Shown here: positions 9,180-18,176 of the stretch, piece by piece
Numbering within the stretch: the first letter of the stretch is position 1
Layout of the letters: every line of letters starts with the position of its first letter
Source of the DNA: Mesorhizobium loti
GTDB lineage: Bacteria > Pseudomonadota > Alphaproteobacteria > Rhizobiales > Rhizobiaceae
DNA length: 64,000 nt
Direction of reading: 5' to 3'
NCBI RefSeq assembly: GCF_013170705.1
Contig: NZ_CP033334.1
Span: 6,363,501-6,427,500, forward strand
The notes under the pieces: generated by a model
Database searches by the model: none
What the model was told of the DNA's origin: nothing
What the model saw: the letters and a program-made list of their open reading frames with translations, nothing else
Position numbers and translations under genes: made by a program

Positions 9180-9615
9180 TTTGCGATGGGTGGTTCGAGA
9201 CTGACGGACCAAGGCGTGGTGCTCGCCCAATTGTCGCTTATCCGCCTGCGCCAGGAGCATGCCTTTTTGGAACACAGCGTCGAAGTGCGGCCTCTCGGTC
9301 TCAAAACTGTCGCCGACGCGATCAAAGTGCCTCAGTCAACGGTAAGCCGGGTAAAGTCGAACACATACATGCTGACCCCGCGCGGCGTGTTCGAACCGAA
9401 TTATTTTTTCAACGTCGCGAGCGCCTCCTCCCAAGGTGGCGACTCGCACCCGGTCGAAGCTTGGGCGATGATCGCCGAGAATCGCAGATGACGTGCTTTC
9501 CGACGATGACATCGTCGTCCGGCTCAAGGAAACGGCCACAATATTGCGCACCGCACCGTCAAATATCGCGAAGCGATGAACATCCCCTCCTCCTTGCAGC
9601 GCCGCGGGGAAAGGC
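9180..9615 (+). pseudogene. rpoN: 3' remnant of rpoN (sigma-54)
   Basis: The frame from about 9240 reads RPLGLKTVADAIKVPQSTVSRVKSN, then TPRGVFEPNYFF, the DNA-binding C-terminal region of sigma-54. After a frameshift near 9490 it continues DDVLSDDDIVVRLKETG, then AHRTVKYREAMNIPSSLQRR. The latter is the RpoN box, normally ARRTVAKYRE, here with one codon missing and Arg changed to His. The N-terminal and core-binding regions are absent, so the product cannot work as a sigma factor. Many rhizobia carry a second, symbiotic rpoN, and this is probably what is left of one. Confidence 0.75.
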
Positions 9616-9686
9616 GCTTCTGGCGATAATGCGGGTCAACGCAGCTAGCCCGATGTTGCAGCGCATCCAGACTGGAGACCCTGTTC

Positions 9687-10904
9687 ATGACCGAATCTGC
9701 GACAGCCTTCATGGACGGAGTTCTGCATGACCCAGAACAGCCAGATCAACGGTCTGGTCCCGCATGGGGTGCGGTTATTGCGCTTGCGTTAGGCACCTTC
9801 GGGCTTGTGACGGCAGAGTTTCTACCTGCCAGCGTGCTGACGCCGCTCGCGCATGATCTCGGCATCACCGAGGGTGCAGCTGGACAGGCGCTGACAATGA
9901 CCGCCATTGTCGGGGCGATCTCGGCGCCGACGATGGCCATCATCACAAAGCGCCTGGACCGCAGGATTGTCATGTGGGCGATGACGCTGCTGCTCATCCT
10001 GTCGAATGTTCTGTCGGCCGTTGCGGGGTCGCTGTCGTTTCTCCTGGCGGCCCGCGTCGTGCTCGGCATAGCGCTCGGAGGCTTCTGGTCGATTTCGGCA
10101 GCGCTGGCGATGCGGCTCGTTCCAAGTCACCTCCTGCGGCGGGCCATGTCGATCATCCTCACCGGCGTCACCGTCGCTACCGTTTGCGCGGCTCCAATCG
10201 GCGCCTATGTCGGCGACATTTGGGGATGGCGAACCGCCTTCATGATCGCTGCAGTCGTCGGCGCCGTTACACTGCTAGTGCAACTCATGACCATTCCGAG
10301 GCTGCCTCCGATCGGAGTGGCCAGCTTCCGCAGTCTGCTGGATGTGGCCAAGAATCCGATGATCAAAGTCGCGATTTTGGTCGTCCTGCTGGTCGCCTCC
10401 GGGCACTTCGCCGGCTTCACCTATATCCGCGCCTTCCTCGAGAAGTTTCCCGCGCTCAATATCGAGACGATCTCGCTCCTGTTGCTCGCCTTTGGCATCT
10501 GCGGCTTCTTCGGCAATTTGGCAGGCGGATTCCTAGCCGAGCACAGCCTCAAGGCAGTGGCGGCCCTGCCGCCCCTGCTCATAGCGATGGCCGCTGTCTC
10601 GCTGCTGATGCTGGGGGCATCGGCCTGGTCCACGGCGATTGCGGTTGCCGTATGGGGCTTTGCCTTCGGCGCGGTGCCGGTGGGACTGCAGACATGGATG
10701 GTGCTGCACGCCGCTCCCGGGCAGGCCGAAAGCGCCGGTGGGCTGATGGCCGCAACGTTCCAAGTGGCCATCGCAGCCGGCGCGATTATCGGCGGACTGC
10801 TGGTGGACAATGCCGGCGTTGCCAGTGCCTTTGCCTATAGCGCCGTCGCCTCGTTCCTCGCCGCCCTGACGGCGTTCTTGCTCGGCCCGAAGCGCGAACC
10901 CTAG
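9687..10904 (+). CDS. MFS efflux transporter (DHA1 type)
   Basis: This 405-residue protein has twelve predicted membrane helices and the proton-antiporter architecture of the DHA1 drug or metabolite efflux group. The first helix reads GTFGLVTAEFLPASVLTPLA, a form seen in NepI/YdhP-like exporters of nucleosides or sugars. The second half begins after a linker near residue 210. The motif-A-like loop between helices 2 and 3 is AIITKRLDRRIVM. Several in-frame starts exist; the ATG at 9687 is the longest, and the first ~25 residues are not conserved-looking. The substrate cannot be read from the sequence. It stands alone between the rpoN remnant and a gene-free stretch. Confidence 0.8.
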   Translation: MTESATAFMDGVLHDPEQPDQRSGPAWGAVIALALGTFGLVTAEFLPASVLTPLAHDLGITEGAAGQALTMTAIVGAISAPTMAIITKRLDRRIVMWAMTLLLILSNVLSAVAGSLSFLLAARVVLGIALGGFWSISAALAMRLVPSHLLRRAMSIILTGVTVATVCAAPIGAYVGDIWGWRTAFMIAAVVGAVTLLVQLMTIPRLPPIGVASFRSLLDVAKNPMIKVAILVVLLVASGHFAGFTYIRAFLEKFPALNIETISLLLLAFGICGFFGNLAGGFLAEHSLKAVAALPPLLIAMAAVSLLMLGASAWSTAIAVAVWGFAFGAVPVGLQTWMVLHAAPGQAESAGGLMAATFQVAIAAGAIIGGLLVDNAGVASAFAYSAVASFLAALTAFLLGPKREP

Positions 10905-11379
10905 ACCGGCTGACAGAGCGGCCCTCAGTGCACGCTGAAAAAGATGCAATCGCATCAGCAGCGCGCTGCGATCCTGCGGACGATTTTGGTCGGTTGCAGG
11001 CTTCGTCTCTGTGCGATCGGATGTTGTTGTCCAGGTGGATTCGCTCGGCGGCGGCGTTTCGACCGATGGTGCCGACGAGAGAAGCTAATAGTGCCGGACC
11101 GAAGCGCACCGCCTCGCCGTCGACCGCTTTGGCACGGCGACAATGTCGCTGTAGTGTGGGTAACCACCTGCATTTGAAAGATCCTCCAACAGGCGAGAAC
11201 ACGCTACGTGGGCCACAACGGCCGCTTGCTAACCGTCAGAGCGTGCGGTCTATGCTCTCACGCTCAGATCTCGAACTGTGATCGGGAGGCAGACGGGCCG
11301 ATCCTTTTCGGCATTCTCTCGCCCCTCGTCACGCGGCCAGCGCCAGGCCAGCGAGACGATCGAACGCTCGGAAAAGCGG
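10905..11379. other. Gene-free stretch after the MFS gene
   Basis: About 475 bp with no supported gene on either strand. I see no clear terminator hairpin directly after the MFS stop and no IS end. Confidence 0.4.
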
Positions 11380-11604
11380 TCAGTCATTCTTTCCGGCCTC
11401 GTATTCGGCCGACTGGCGGTCAAGCTCAGTCACAAGGACATTGGCCAGCAACGTCGGCGTCTCGCGGCGGCGTAGGCGCGGCGTGGGTCATCCCGGGCTA
11501 TCAGCCGCTCGAAGATCTCGGCCGAAACGACGACAACCGACGCGCGGCCATGCTTGGGGAGGGTGAGCGGGACGCGCTGCGCCTCGTCATGGTAGCCCGC
11601 GACT
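11380..11604 (-). pseudogene. Remnant of a Phd/YefM-type antitoxin gene
   Basis: On the minus strand the stretch reads YHDEAQRVPLTLPKHGRAS, then VVVVSAEIFERLIARDDPRRAY. This is the core of a Phd/YefM antitoxin (normally ...REFGRYxDEAxxxPLxxTxHGRxxxVxxSxxxFxRL). A frameshift follows, after which the frame reads VTELDRQSAEYEAGKND and stops at 11380. The N-terminus is cut off exactly where nodD copy 1 ends, so the antitoxin was truncated when this nodD copy arrived. No toxin gene is visible. Confidence 0.6.
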
Positions 11605-12510
11605 TCACATGCGGGATGCCTCCTGCAACATTATCTGCCGCATCCAGATGCTTGCCGGATCACTGTTGTGAAGGGCGGGCCATTGGACGGCCTCGGTGAA
11701 CGTGGGTAGTGGCTGCGGAAGTTCGATGATCCGCAGGGGGAAGGTTTTTTTGAAATGCTGAACCAGCCGTAAGGGCATCGTCGCAATACGAGCTGTGCCT
11801 GAGACCATCGGCGGGATCATGCTAAAGGCCTGGACGATGATCTCGACACGTCTCTTGAGACCATGCTCAAGCAAAAACCGTTCCTCGATGGATGGCATCT
11901 GCGCGCGGCCGACCCTGAACGCAATGTGCTTCATCGACACGTATCTCTCGAATGTAAGCTGCCGTGGCAGTTGCTTGTTCGTGGGGCAGCCGACGCACAC
12001 GAATGTCTCGTCGAACAGCGCCGCTCTTGGATGCGCGCTCGACATGAACAATTCCGGAAGGATCAGAAAATCGACGTCACCGCGCCGGAGGAGGTCATCG
12101 GGGTCGTCGTCGAGCGGCCGCAATTCGAAGCTGACGGCGGGTGCTTCGCGTGCAACACGCTCCACGACCTTTTCAAAAAACACGAGTGTGGCGAAATCGG
12201 AAAGAATGATTCTGAAGCGGCGATCGGATTGAGCCGGATTAAACGGATCCCAAGAAATAATCGAGCACTGGATATGCAGGAGTGCGCCGCGAACTGCGGG
12301 AGCAAGTGTTTCCGCGCGCGGTGTCAGAACACGTTCACGGCCGCTCATCGTAAACAGTTCATCGTTGAAATAGTTGCGCAGCCGGGCGACGGCCGCACTC
12401 ATGGCTGGCTGACTTAGGTTGATGCTGCTTGCCGCCGCCGTGAGGTTGCGCTCGGTCAGCAGTGCGTCGAGCACGACGAGAAGGTTCAGATCAAGGCCTT
12501 TGAAACGCAT
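11605..12510 (-). CDS. nodD: NodD, LysR-type activator of nod genes (copy 1)
   Basis: This 301-residue LysR-family regulator binds nod boxes and activates nod operons in response to plant flavonoids. The start [18 protein letters not shown] is diagnostic of NodD, followed by the winged helix-turn-helix at residues 9-66 ([20 protein letters not shown]). The rest is the inducer-binding domain. It is nearly identical to copy 2 at 14589 but differs at scattered positions, for example Arg/Leu and Lys/Thr changes in the effector domain. Its usual upstream partner, a divergent nod box and nodA, is missing: the start codon directly abuts a nodA 3' fragment at 12527. Expression therefore needs an unidentified promoter. 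Confidence 0.9.
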   Translation of the reverse strand: MRFKGLDLNLLVVLDALLTERNLTAAASSINLSQPAMSAAVARLRNYFNDELFTMSGRERVLTPRAETLAPAVRGALLHIQCSIISWDPFNPAQSDRRFRIILSDFATLVFFEKVVERVAREAPAVSFELRPLDDDPDDLLRRGDVDFLILPELFMSSAHPRAALFDETFVCVGCPTNKQLPRQLTFERYVSMKHIAFRVGRAQMPSIEERFLLEHGLKRRVEIIVQAFSMIPPMVSGTARIATMPLRLVQHFKKTFPLRIIELPQPLPTFTEAVQWPALHNSDPASIWMRQIMLQEASRM

Positions 12511-12526
12511 GCCTCATCTGTCCGTA

Positions 12527-12735
12527 ACGGGGTTGCTTGTCATCGCGACCATTGTGGGCACTCGCTTACGGTCCCCCGCAGAGGCGTTGTATCTCGACCT
12601 GCCGCGCACGAGCGTGGAGGACGTACTCGTCGTAGTTGAGGGGATTGCGCGGCCGATGAGCGAATGGCCGACCGGTACAACAGTCGATCGGATAGGTCCG
12701 GAGCTATGAAACATGTTGATTGCAGATGCGAATTT
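12527..12735 (+). pseudogene. nodA: nodA 3' end plus first codons of nodB
   Basis: The plus-strand frame reads LYLDLPRTSVEDVLVVVE, then RPMSEWPTGTTVDRIGPEL and stop at 12709. This is the last ~60 residues of NodA. The stop overlaps an ATG (GAGCTATGA), and the next codons, MKH then VDC, resemble the start of NodB, so the ancestral order was nodA-nodB. The fragment begins within 20 bp of the nodD copy 1 start codon and ends at the nolL stop. It cannot encode a working acyltransferase. Confidence 0.8.
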
Positions 12736-13866
12736 TCACGTGGCTAAATTGGTTACAGATTGAGATTTGGGCAGACTTGGACGCGGCGGGGCTCCGACAA
12801 CGATCCGCGACACATATCCAAGGTCGCGCGTAACCCTGCGAATTGCCATGGCTATAACGACAATCGCCACTCCAACCGCACTAGCGAACGCGATTCTGGT
12901 GGTGAGATCCCAGACGTCTCCAAAGTTTATCAAATCCATGAGGCGAAACACGGCACCCTGGACCAGATAAAGCAGCAGCGTGCTCTGACCAAGCTCCACC
13001 GCGACAAAGTGAGCCATTCTAGTTGAATAAACTAGCCTCCAGCATTGGAACATAAACTGCATTGCCACAGCAGAAGCCGCCGCAGAGCCAGCGAACATCA
13101 GGAATACTTGTTTGAATGATTTTCCATCCTCAATTAAAACAAGATTGTTGTAAGCGTAAGTATCCTTTCCCCACCAAAGGAAGCATATAAAAGCCGATAT
13201 CGAAAGCAAACCCAGCGAAATCGATTTGTTGCGCCAGATGATACTGTTCTGCCATCCGGCCGACTGGGCACACAGGAACCCCAGGCAATAAAACGGGTAA
13301 GTGTATCTTAACAACGGTGTTATTGAGAATGTGACGGGGGCAAGTGCGACAACAATTGCAGATAGGCCTATGATCCATATCGATAGACGACTGAAAGTTG
13401 TAAGGAGTCTAATTAGAAAGAACGAAATAAAAGCTGCCCATATGAACCAGTATGTTCCAACTACCTCTGTCGACAAATCTAGCAATCCTTTAGTAAAACT
13501 CTCCGTAGGAAAACTCACTGCGGACTTTAACGCCCAAATTAACACACACCAAAAAAGCATTGGCAGTAATAACTGCGTTGCCCGATCACCGATGCCTTGG
13601 TTGAATGATTTTCGAAAAATTGCCCCAGAAGAAAGATATCCGCTTATCGCCATAAAGAGGGGCATATGAAATATGTAGATAGACTTGAAATACGGCGACA
13701 GCCAGAAGGCTTCAGTGCCTCGATAGATACAGTATTGTAACAAGTGCCCGACCACCACCAAAGTAATGAGTATACCTTTGGCGAAATCAAAGCTTAGATT
13801 TCGGTTGTTTGTCTCTGCTGGATGCAAGCCGCGTCCCTTCGCTCCGACTGTTATGTGATCAAGCAT
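12736..13866 (-). CDS. nolL: NolL-like O-acetyltransferase (acyltransferase family 3)
   Basis: This 376-residue integral membrane protein has about ten hydrophobic helices and the family-3 acyltransferase signature: FDFAKGILITLVVVGHLLQY near residue 27, with the catalytic-type His, then YIFHMPLFMAISGYL. NolL and NodX of this family add acetyl groups to the reducing-end fucose or glucosamine of Nod factors. Sitting between two nodD copies favours NolL, since M. loti Nod factors carry 4-O-acetylfucose; NodX-like activity cannot be excluded. The gene is visibly more A+T-rich than its neighbours. I found no nod box directly upstream, so its regulation is unclear. Confidence 0.65.
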   Translation of the reverse strand: MLDHITVGAKGRGLHPAETNNRNLSFDFAKGILITLVVVGHLLQYCIYRGTEAFWLSPYFKSIYIFHMPLFMAISGYLSSGAIFRKSFNQGIGDRATQLLLPMLFWCVLIWALKSAVSFPTESFTKGLLDLSTEVVGTYWFIWAAFISFFLIRLLTTFSRLSIWIIGLSAIVVALAPVTFSITPLLRYTYPFYCLGFLCAQSAGWQNSIIWRNKSISLGLLSISAFICFLWWGKDTYAYNNLVLIEDGKSFKQVFLMFAGSAAASAVAMQFMFQCWRLVYSTRMAHFVAVELGQSTLLLYLVQGAVFRLMDLINFGDVWDLTTRIAFASAVGVAIVVIAMAIRRVTRDLGYVSRIVVGAPPRPSLPKSQSVTNLAT

Positions 13867-13956
13867 CAGACTCCAGCCTATTTGTTGCGGTTGCTGCTTG
13901 CCGTTTCTGGGTACGGCGAGCGCCAGTTTCGGTGCAAGGATCGAAATTCACGCGGA

Positions 13957-14463
13957 TCACGGCGTGGTATCGAGGGCCGACCGGCTGCAACCGAGCGGAC
14001 GAAAACCCAGTGCCTGCTCGCAAACGTCGAGCGCAGGGGCGGTTGCGATGAGGTGTGGCCACGCGAACGCCCGGCACCCTGGTCGCCAGACGTCTCTGCA
14101 GAGCCTCTCAATATGGTTCCGCAGCGGGTACCGAGCCGTGCCGAAAGCGAATGCAATGCCAAGCTGCTGCGGCGTCGGACGCATGACGCGGATAGAATGG
14201 CTCATTCCGAGTCTCTCAAGATCCGGATGCACCCTGGACAATCCGCGTTCGCTTACCAAGAAATTAACCTCGCCAACCGTGCTGAAACGGCGCAGCAGGT
14301 CCAAATAAGCCGCTACGCCGTGCACATCAGAGCCGATTGCGCGAACCTTGGGCCCTGCACCGGCCCAGCTACAACCGCCTGAAAGCCCCTGTCGCCCATA
14401 GGCCTTTCGGAAGAAGGCGGAGAGTTCGACATGACCGCCTACTTGCAAGTCATTTCCCACCAC
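13957..14463 (-). pseudogene. nodA: Truncated nodA (5' part)
   Basis: The minus-strand frame begins 67 bp downstream of a nod box and aligns with intact NodA: HVELSAFFRKAYG, SWAGAGPKVRAIGSDVHGVA, VHPDLERLGMSHSIRVM, LGIAFAFGTARYPLRNHIERL. The very first codons are altered, the segment after AYG is shortened, and the frame diverges after about residue 130, losing the C-terminal third. The lost end may be the nodA 3' fragment that now lies at 12527 on the other strand. It is transcribable from the nod box but should not give active acyltransferase. Confidence 0.8.
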
Positions 14464-14530
14464 ACGCTACACAAGCAGTGGCGTGATCGGGTGCATGTCA
14501 GGTGCGGTCATCTATGCAGGGCGTTGAAAG

Positions 14531-14576
14531 TTTGGTAAAATCGATTGTTTAGATCGCGAACATTCACGCTATGGAT
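14531..14576 (-). promoter_or_regulatory. nod box (copy A)
   Basis: On the minus strand this matches the nod-box consensus: ATCCATAGCGTGAATG, six bases, then ATCTAAACAATCGATTTT followed by ACCAAA. It points left toward the truncated nodA, with nodD copy 2 divergent 12 bp to the right. NodD would bind here. Confidence 0.85.
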
Positions 14577-14588
14577 AAGTGAAAGGCA

Positions 14589-15533
14589 ATGCGCTTCAAA
14601 GGCCTTGATCTAAACCTTCTCGTCGTGCTCGACGCACTGCTGACCGAGCGTACCCTCACGGCGGCGGCAAGCAGCATCAACCTAAGTCAGCCGGCCATGA
14701 GCGCGGCCGTCGCCCGGCTGCGCAACTATTTCAATGATGAACTGTTTACGACGAGCGGCCGTGAACGTGTTCTGACCCCGCGCGCGGAAACACTCGCCCC
14801 CGCAGTTCGCGGCGCACTCCTGCAGATCCAGTGCTCGATTATTTCTTTGGATCCGTTTAATCCGGCTCAATCCGATCGCCGCTTCAGGATCATTCTTTCC
14901 GATTTTGCCACACTCGTGTTTTTTGAAAAGGTCGTGGAGCGTGTTGCACGCGAAGCACCCGCCGTCAGCTTCGAATTGCTGCCCGTCGACGACGACCCCG
15001 ATGAGCTCCTCCGGCGCGGTGACGTCGACTTTCTAATTTTTCCAGAATTGTTCATGTCGAGCGCGCATCCAAGAGCGGCGCTGTTCGACGACACGCTCGT
15101 GTGCGTCGGCTGCTCCACGAACAAGCAACTGCCAGGGCAGCTTACATTCGAGAGATACATGTCGATGAGGCACGTTGCGGTCAAGTTCGGACGGACGCTG
15201 AAGCCCTCCATCGAGGAACGGTTTTTGCTTGAGCACGGTCTCAAGAGACGTGTCGAGGTTATCGTCCAGGCCTTTAGCATGATCCCGCCGATGGTCTCAG
15301 GCACAGCTCGTATTGCGACGATGCCCTTACGGCTGGTTCAGCATTTCAAAACAACCTTTCCCCTGCGGATCATCGAACTTCCGCTGCCGCTTCCCGCATT
15401 CACCGAGGCCGTCCTGTGGCCCGCCCTTCACAACAGTGATCCGGCAAGCATCTGGATGCGAGAGATATTGTTACAGGAGGCGTCTCGAATGACTTCTCCG
15501 CAGGACCCCAAAAGGGGTCGCAGGCACTCCTAA
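14589..15533 (+). CDS. nodD: NodD, LysR-type activator of nod genes (copy 2)
   Basis: This 314-residue NodD starts with the same [18 protein letters not shown] as copy 1 and has the same helix-turn-helix. It keeps the standard position, divergent from a nod box 12 bp upstream, so autoregulation and normal flavonoid response are likely. It differs from copy 1 at scattered residues and extends 13 residues beyond it, ending [12 protein letters not shown] small stem (GACCCC, AAAA loop, GGGGTC at 15504-15519) lies in this extension. The two copies are inverted relative to each other and bracket nolL. Confidence 0.92.
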   Translation: MRFKGLDLNLLVVLDALLTERTLTAAASSINLSQPAMSAAVARLRNYFNDELFTTSGRERVLTPRAETLAPAVRGALLQIQCSIISLDPFNPAQSDRRFRIILSDFATLVFFEKVVERVAREAPAVSFELLPVDDDPDELLRRGDVDFLIFPELFMSSAHPRAALFDDTLVCVGCSTNKQLPGQLTFERYMSMRHVAVKFGRTLKPSIEERFLLEHGLKRRVEVIVQAFSMIPPMVSGTARIATMPLRLVQHFKTTFPLRIIELPLPLPAFTEAVLWPALHNSDPASIWMREILLQEASRMTSPQDPKRGRRHS

Positions 15534-15546
15534 TTACTCCAGTGTT

Positions 15547-16356
15547 TCACACCGGCACTTGCGCGAATAGCCCGTGTCGGACGAGGTCGATGCTCGCGGC
15601 AAGTGCGCCTGCGAGGTCGTCCAGCGGGTGGACTGCGTCGACAAACGGAGCGAATGAGAAGGGGCCCGCATAGCCGCCATCAAGCAGCGCCCGGATCTGA
15701 CTGCCATTGTCGGAACCGACTAGCACGCGATCCGGGTAAATCCAGTGGATCGGATCGTTCACGCTTGAAACGTGCACGAGACCAGTCAGGTCGCAGGAGA
15801 AGAACGTCTCCCCGGCGAGCGTGTGATGGAACGTGTCGTGCACGAGGCGGAAGACGGACTGGCCATCAATGGCGGCGATGGCCTTAGCCGCTTCGTTCTT
15901 CGATCGAAGCGAGCTGGTCTGGAAGCCCAACGGCTCGATGAGACCGATCAGACCGCGCGACTGAAGGATCGGCTTGAGCGCTTTCAAGGCGACCCGGAGA
16001 TTGCCTTGGCGCTCGCCATTGGCGGGCCACGTGCCGTCGTTGACCGGCACCAGCATGAGCGTCTTGGCTCCGCAGGCCGCGGCATAATCGGCGAGCTTGC
16101 TCGCCTCAGCCTTGCGGCCGGGAGTCCACTCGTTGAAGCGCTGTAAGGCATTGACGGAAATAATCCCAACGCCTGCTTCGGCGGCGGCAGACCGGACGTC
16201 AGCCGTCGGCATGCCGCGTGCAATAGCATTGCTGCACAGTCGGGGGATCTGGACATCGGTCAGTCCCTGGTCACGGGCAAAAGCGAAAAGTGCCCTGACG
16301 TCAAGTCCGGGCGTCGCCATGTGATCGAGTGCAAAGCGGGGCGATGCTTGGCGCAT
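15547..16356 (-). CDS. TIM-barrel sugar isomerase/epimerase-like protein
   Basis: The likely start is the ATG at 16356 (MRQASPRFALDHMATPGLD), giving about 269 residues; the open frame extends 11 codons further. The pattern is that of AP-endonuclease-2 / xylose-isomerase-like TIM barrels, with acidic and histidine metal ligands spread over strands: LIEPLGF, LVHDTFHHTL, VHVSSVND, LVGSDNG. Such enzymes act on sugars or inositols; rhizopine gene MocC belongs to this family, but I cannot assign that substrate. It converges on nodD copy 2, with only 13 bp between the stops. Confidence 0.7.
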   Translation of the reverse strand: MRQASPRFALDHMATPGLDVRALFAFARDQGLTDVQIPRLCSNAIARGMPTADVRSAAAEAGVGIISVNALQRFNEWTPGRKAEASKLADYAAACGAKTLMLVPVNDGTWPANGERQGNLRVALKALKPILQSRGLIGLIEPLGFQTSSLRSKNEAAKAIAAIDGQSVFRLVHDTFHHTLAGETFFSCDLTGLVHVSSVNDPIHWIYPDRVLVGSDNGSQIRALLDGGYAGPFSFAPFVDAVHPLDDLAGALAASIDLVRHGLFAQVPV

Positions 16357-16649
16357 GGCTTGGCTTTCCTTCCATGAAACGGCCGTCATTCTCGGCTGAC
16401 TGGCTTCTACCGTGCGTGGATTCGCAGGGGCTGAAATGATGGGTATGAGGCAGGCGAGTCAGTCGAACTCACGTTTCTCTCACACTGTATTTTCTCTCAT
16501 CTACGAGCGGACTTTCACGCAACGGGTGGTGCCGCGCCTCCGGAGAGATGACCTGAATGGGTGCAAGACCGAAGCTGGCTCGCAGCCATCCAGCTACTCC
16601 GCAAGAACCCGCCAACCCGGAAAGATGCCCAACCGATCGGATTTCAAAG
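16357..16649. other. Gene-free stretch
   Basis: About 290 bp between the TIM-barrel start and the LysE-type stop. No gene or clear regulatory motif was recognised. Confidence 0.3.
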
Positions 16650-17300
16650 TCAGGCAGCAGGCTGCTTCGCCAGAGCGAGGCCGACGCCCAGCGCGATCAT
16701 CGCGCCGCCCGACGCCTCCCTCAGGCGGCGGATCAAGCCGGGACGCGCGGCCGCGCCGTCTTGAATGCCGCTAGCCACCAAGGCAACCACGATGTCGGCG
16801 AGCGTGTTGAGCGCAATCGACACGGAGCCAAGCGCCGCGAATTGCAGAGCTACAAGCCCTGCGCTCGGATTCACGAACTGCGGAATGAAGGCGAGGAAAA
16901 AGACTACCGTCTTCGGGTTGAGCGCCTCGACCATCACCCCTTCACGAAACGCCCGCCGGGGTCCGACTGGCCCCACCGCGGGGCCGTCATTGCTGCCAGT
17001 CGGTCCCTTGCGGCGGGCTGCTTGAAAGGTGCGAAAGCCGAGCCAGACGAGGTAGACGGCGCCGAACAGCTTTAGTGCGGAGAACAGTTCCGAGCTCTCG
17101 AGCACGATCGCGGAAACACCTAAGCTTGCGGCGAGGACGTGGATCATGCCCCCCAACCCCGTGCCTAAGCTGGAAGCGATACCTTCCGCACGACCGCCGG
17201 CAAGCGTACGCGCGGCAACGTAGAAGATGCCCGGACCGGGCGTGATGGCGAGCACGGAGGCCGCGGCGAGGTACAGGGCGAGTGGGGTCAGTTCTGACAT
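16650..17300 (-). CDS. LysE/RhtB family amino-acid exporter
   Basis: I chose the ATG at 17300 (MSELTPLALYLAAASVLAIT), which gives the usual family length of 216 residues; the longer frame would add 27 non-conserved residues. Six hydrophobic helices are present. The conserved TPGPGIFYVAARTLAGGRAEGI sits after helix 1, and the EALNPKTVVFFLAFIPQFV motif follows in helix 4. Members export amino acids such as lysine, threonine or homoserine lactone. It lies 26 bp downstream of the PaiB-like gene on the same strand, so they are probably one operon. Confidence 0.85.
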   Translation of the reverse strand: MSELTPLALYLAAASVLAITPGPGIFYVAARTLAGGRAEGIASSLGTGLGGMIHVLAASLGVSAIVLESSELFSALKLFGAVYLVWLGFRTFQAARRKGPTGSNDGPAVGPVGPRRAFREGVMVEALNPKTVVFFLAFIPQFVNPSAGLVALQFAALGSVSIALNTLADIVVALVASGIQDGAAARPGLIRRLREASGGAMIALGVGLALAKQPAA

Positions 17301-17325
17301 GATGTCGATTCCGACGAAGTCATGA

Positions 17326-17949
17326 TTATTCTGGGATGAGAGCGGCGATCTCGCGGTCAGATGCCCGCTCGCTCGCCGCAAGGCCCGCGGCCACGCCGGC
17401 GCGATCGGCCGCGTTGCGGTTCTGGCTCACTTTGCGCTTGCCTTCCAGCCTCGTGATCGGCATGCGCAGGCCGACGATTCCGCGGAGTTGCGCCTGTACA
17501 AAATCCGGCGGCGCGTCCGACACCGCCCAAGGCGAGGCGCGCTCGCTCTCGTGGTGGTCGGTCAGACGATTCACCACGTCCAGCAGTCTTCCCGCATGCT
17601 CGAAGAACTCGACCGGTCCATAGGCGTGGACGGCGATGTAGTTCCAGGTCGGAACGACCTTCCCGGTTTCCCGCTTGGTCGCATACCATGCCGGCGTCAC
17701 GTAAGCGTCCGGCCCCATGAAGATGGCCAAGCCCTCGCCCAGCGGCGGAACATGGCACTGGGGATTGGCCTTCGCTAGATGCCCGTAGATCACGCCGTGC
17801 TCGCCCTCGCTCTCGTCAAGGAAGAGGGGCAGTGGCGTTGAGAGCGGCCCTACCGCCGTGACGGTAACGAAGTTCGCCAGCTGCGCCGCACGGATGGTCG
17901 CGCGCAGGCACTCCTTGTCGTCGTCGCGGAAAGCGGGAGGGATGTACAT
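17326..17949 (-). CDS. paiB: PaiB-like FMN-binding regulator
   Basis: This 207-residue protein matches the PaiB family of FMN-binding split-barrel negative regulators. The start MYIPPAFRDDD and the middle YGHLAKANPQ, ETGKVVPTWNYIAVHAYGP, and HHESERASPWAVSDAP are typical. PaiB affects protease and sporulation genes in Bacillus; in proteobacteria the family often sits with LysE exporters and MocR regulators, as here (the MocR gene is at 22628). Its real target is unknown. Confidence 0.85.
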   Translation of the reverse strand: MYIPPAFRDDDKECLRATIRAAQLANFVTVTAVGPLSTPLPLFLDESEGEHGVIYGHLAKANPQCHVPPLGEGLAIFMGPDAYVTPAWYATKRETGKVVPTWNYIAVHAYGPVEFFEHAGRLLDVVNRLTDHHESERASPWAVSDAPPDFVQAQLRGIVGLRMPITRLEGKRKVSQNRNAADRAGVAAGLAASERASDREIAALIPE

Positions 17950-18176
17950 CGCGAAACTCCTTGCGTTACCAGGTCAGATACTGGCGAGCTGGCCTGTTGG
18001 AAACAGCCAGTCAGAAGCTATTGATGTGGTCCAGTTGGTGAAAGATGGCATTGCGGGACGGATCGTTCGTGACGATCAAGGATCAGATCCACACAGGGGG
18101 CGTGCGAGCCGGGGACGACCTGCGGTCCGTCGCAGCCGAGTGGTGGGGCGTAGCCACATAACGGTGACGGCTGCCT

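Noticed and set aside
15504..15519. GACCCC-AAAA-GGGGTC stem as nodD terminator
   Set aside because: It lies before the nodD copy 2 stop and has no T run, so I did not call a terminator.
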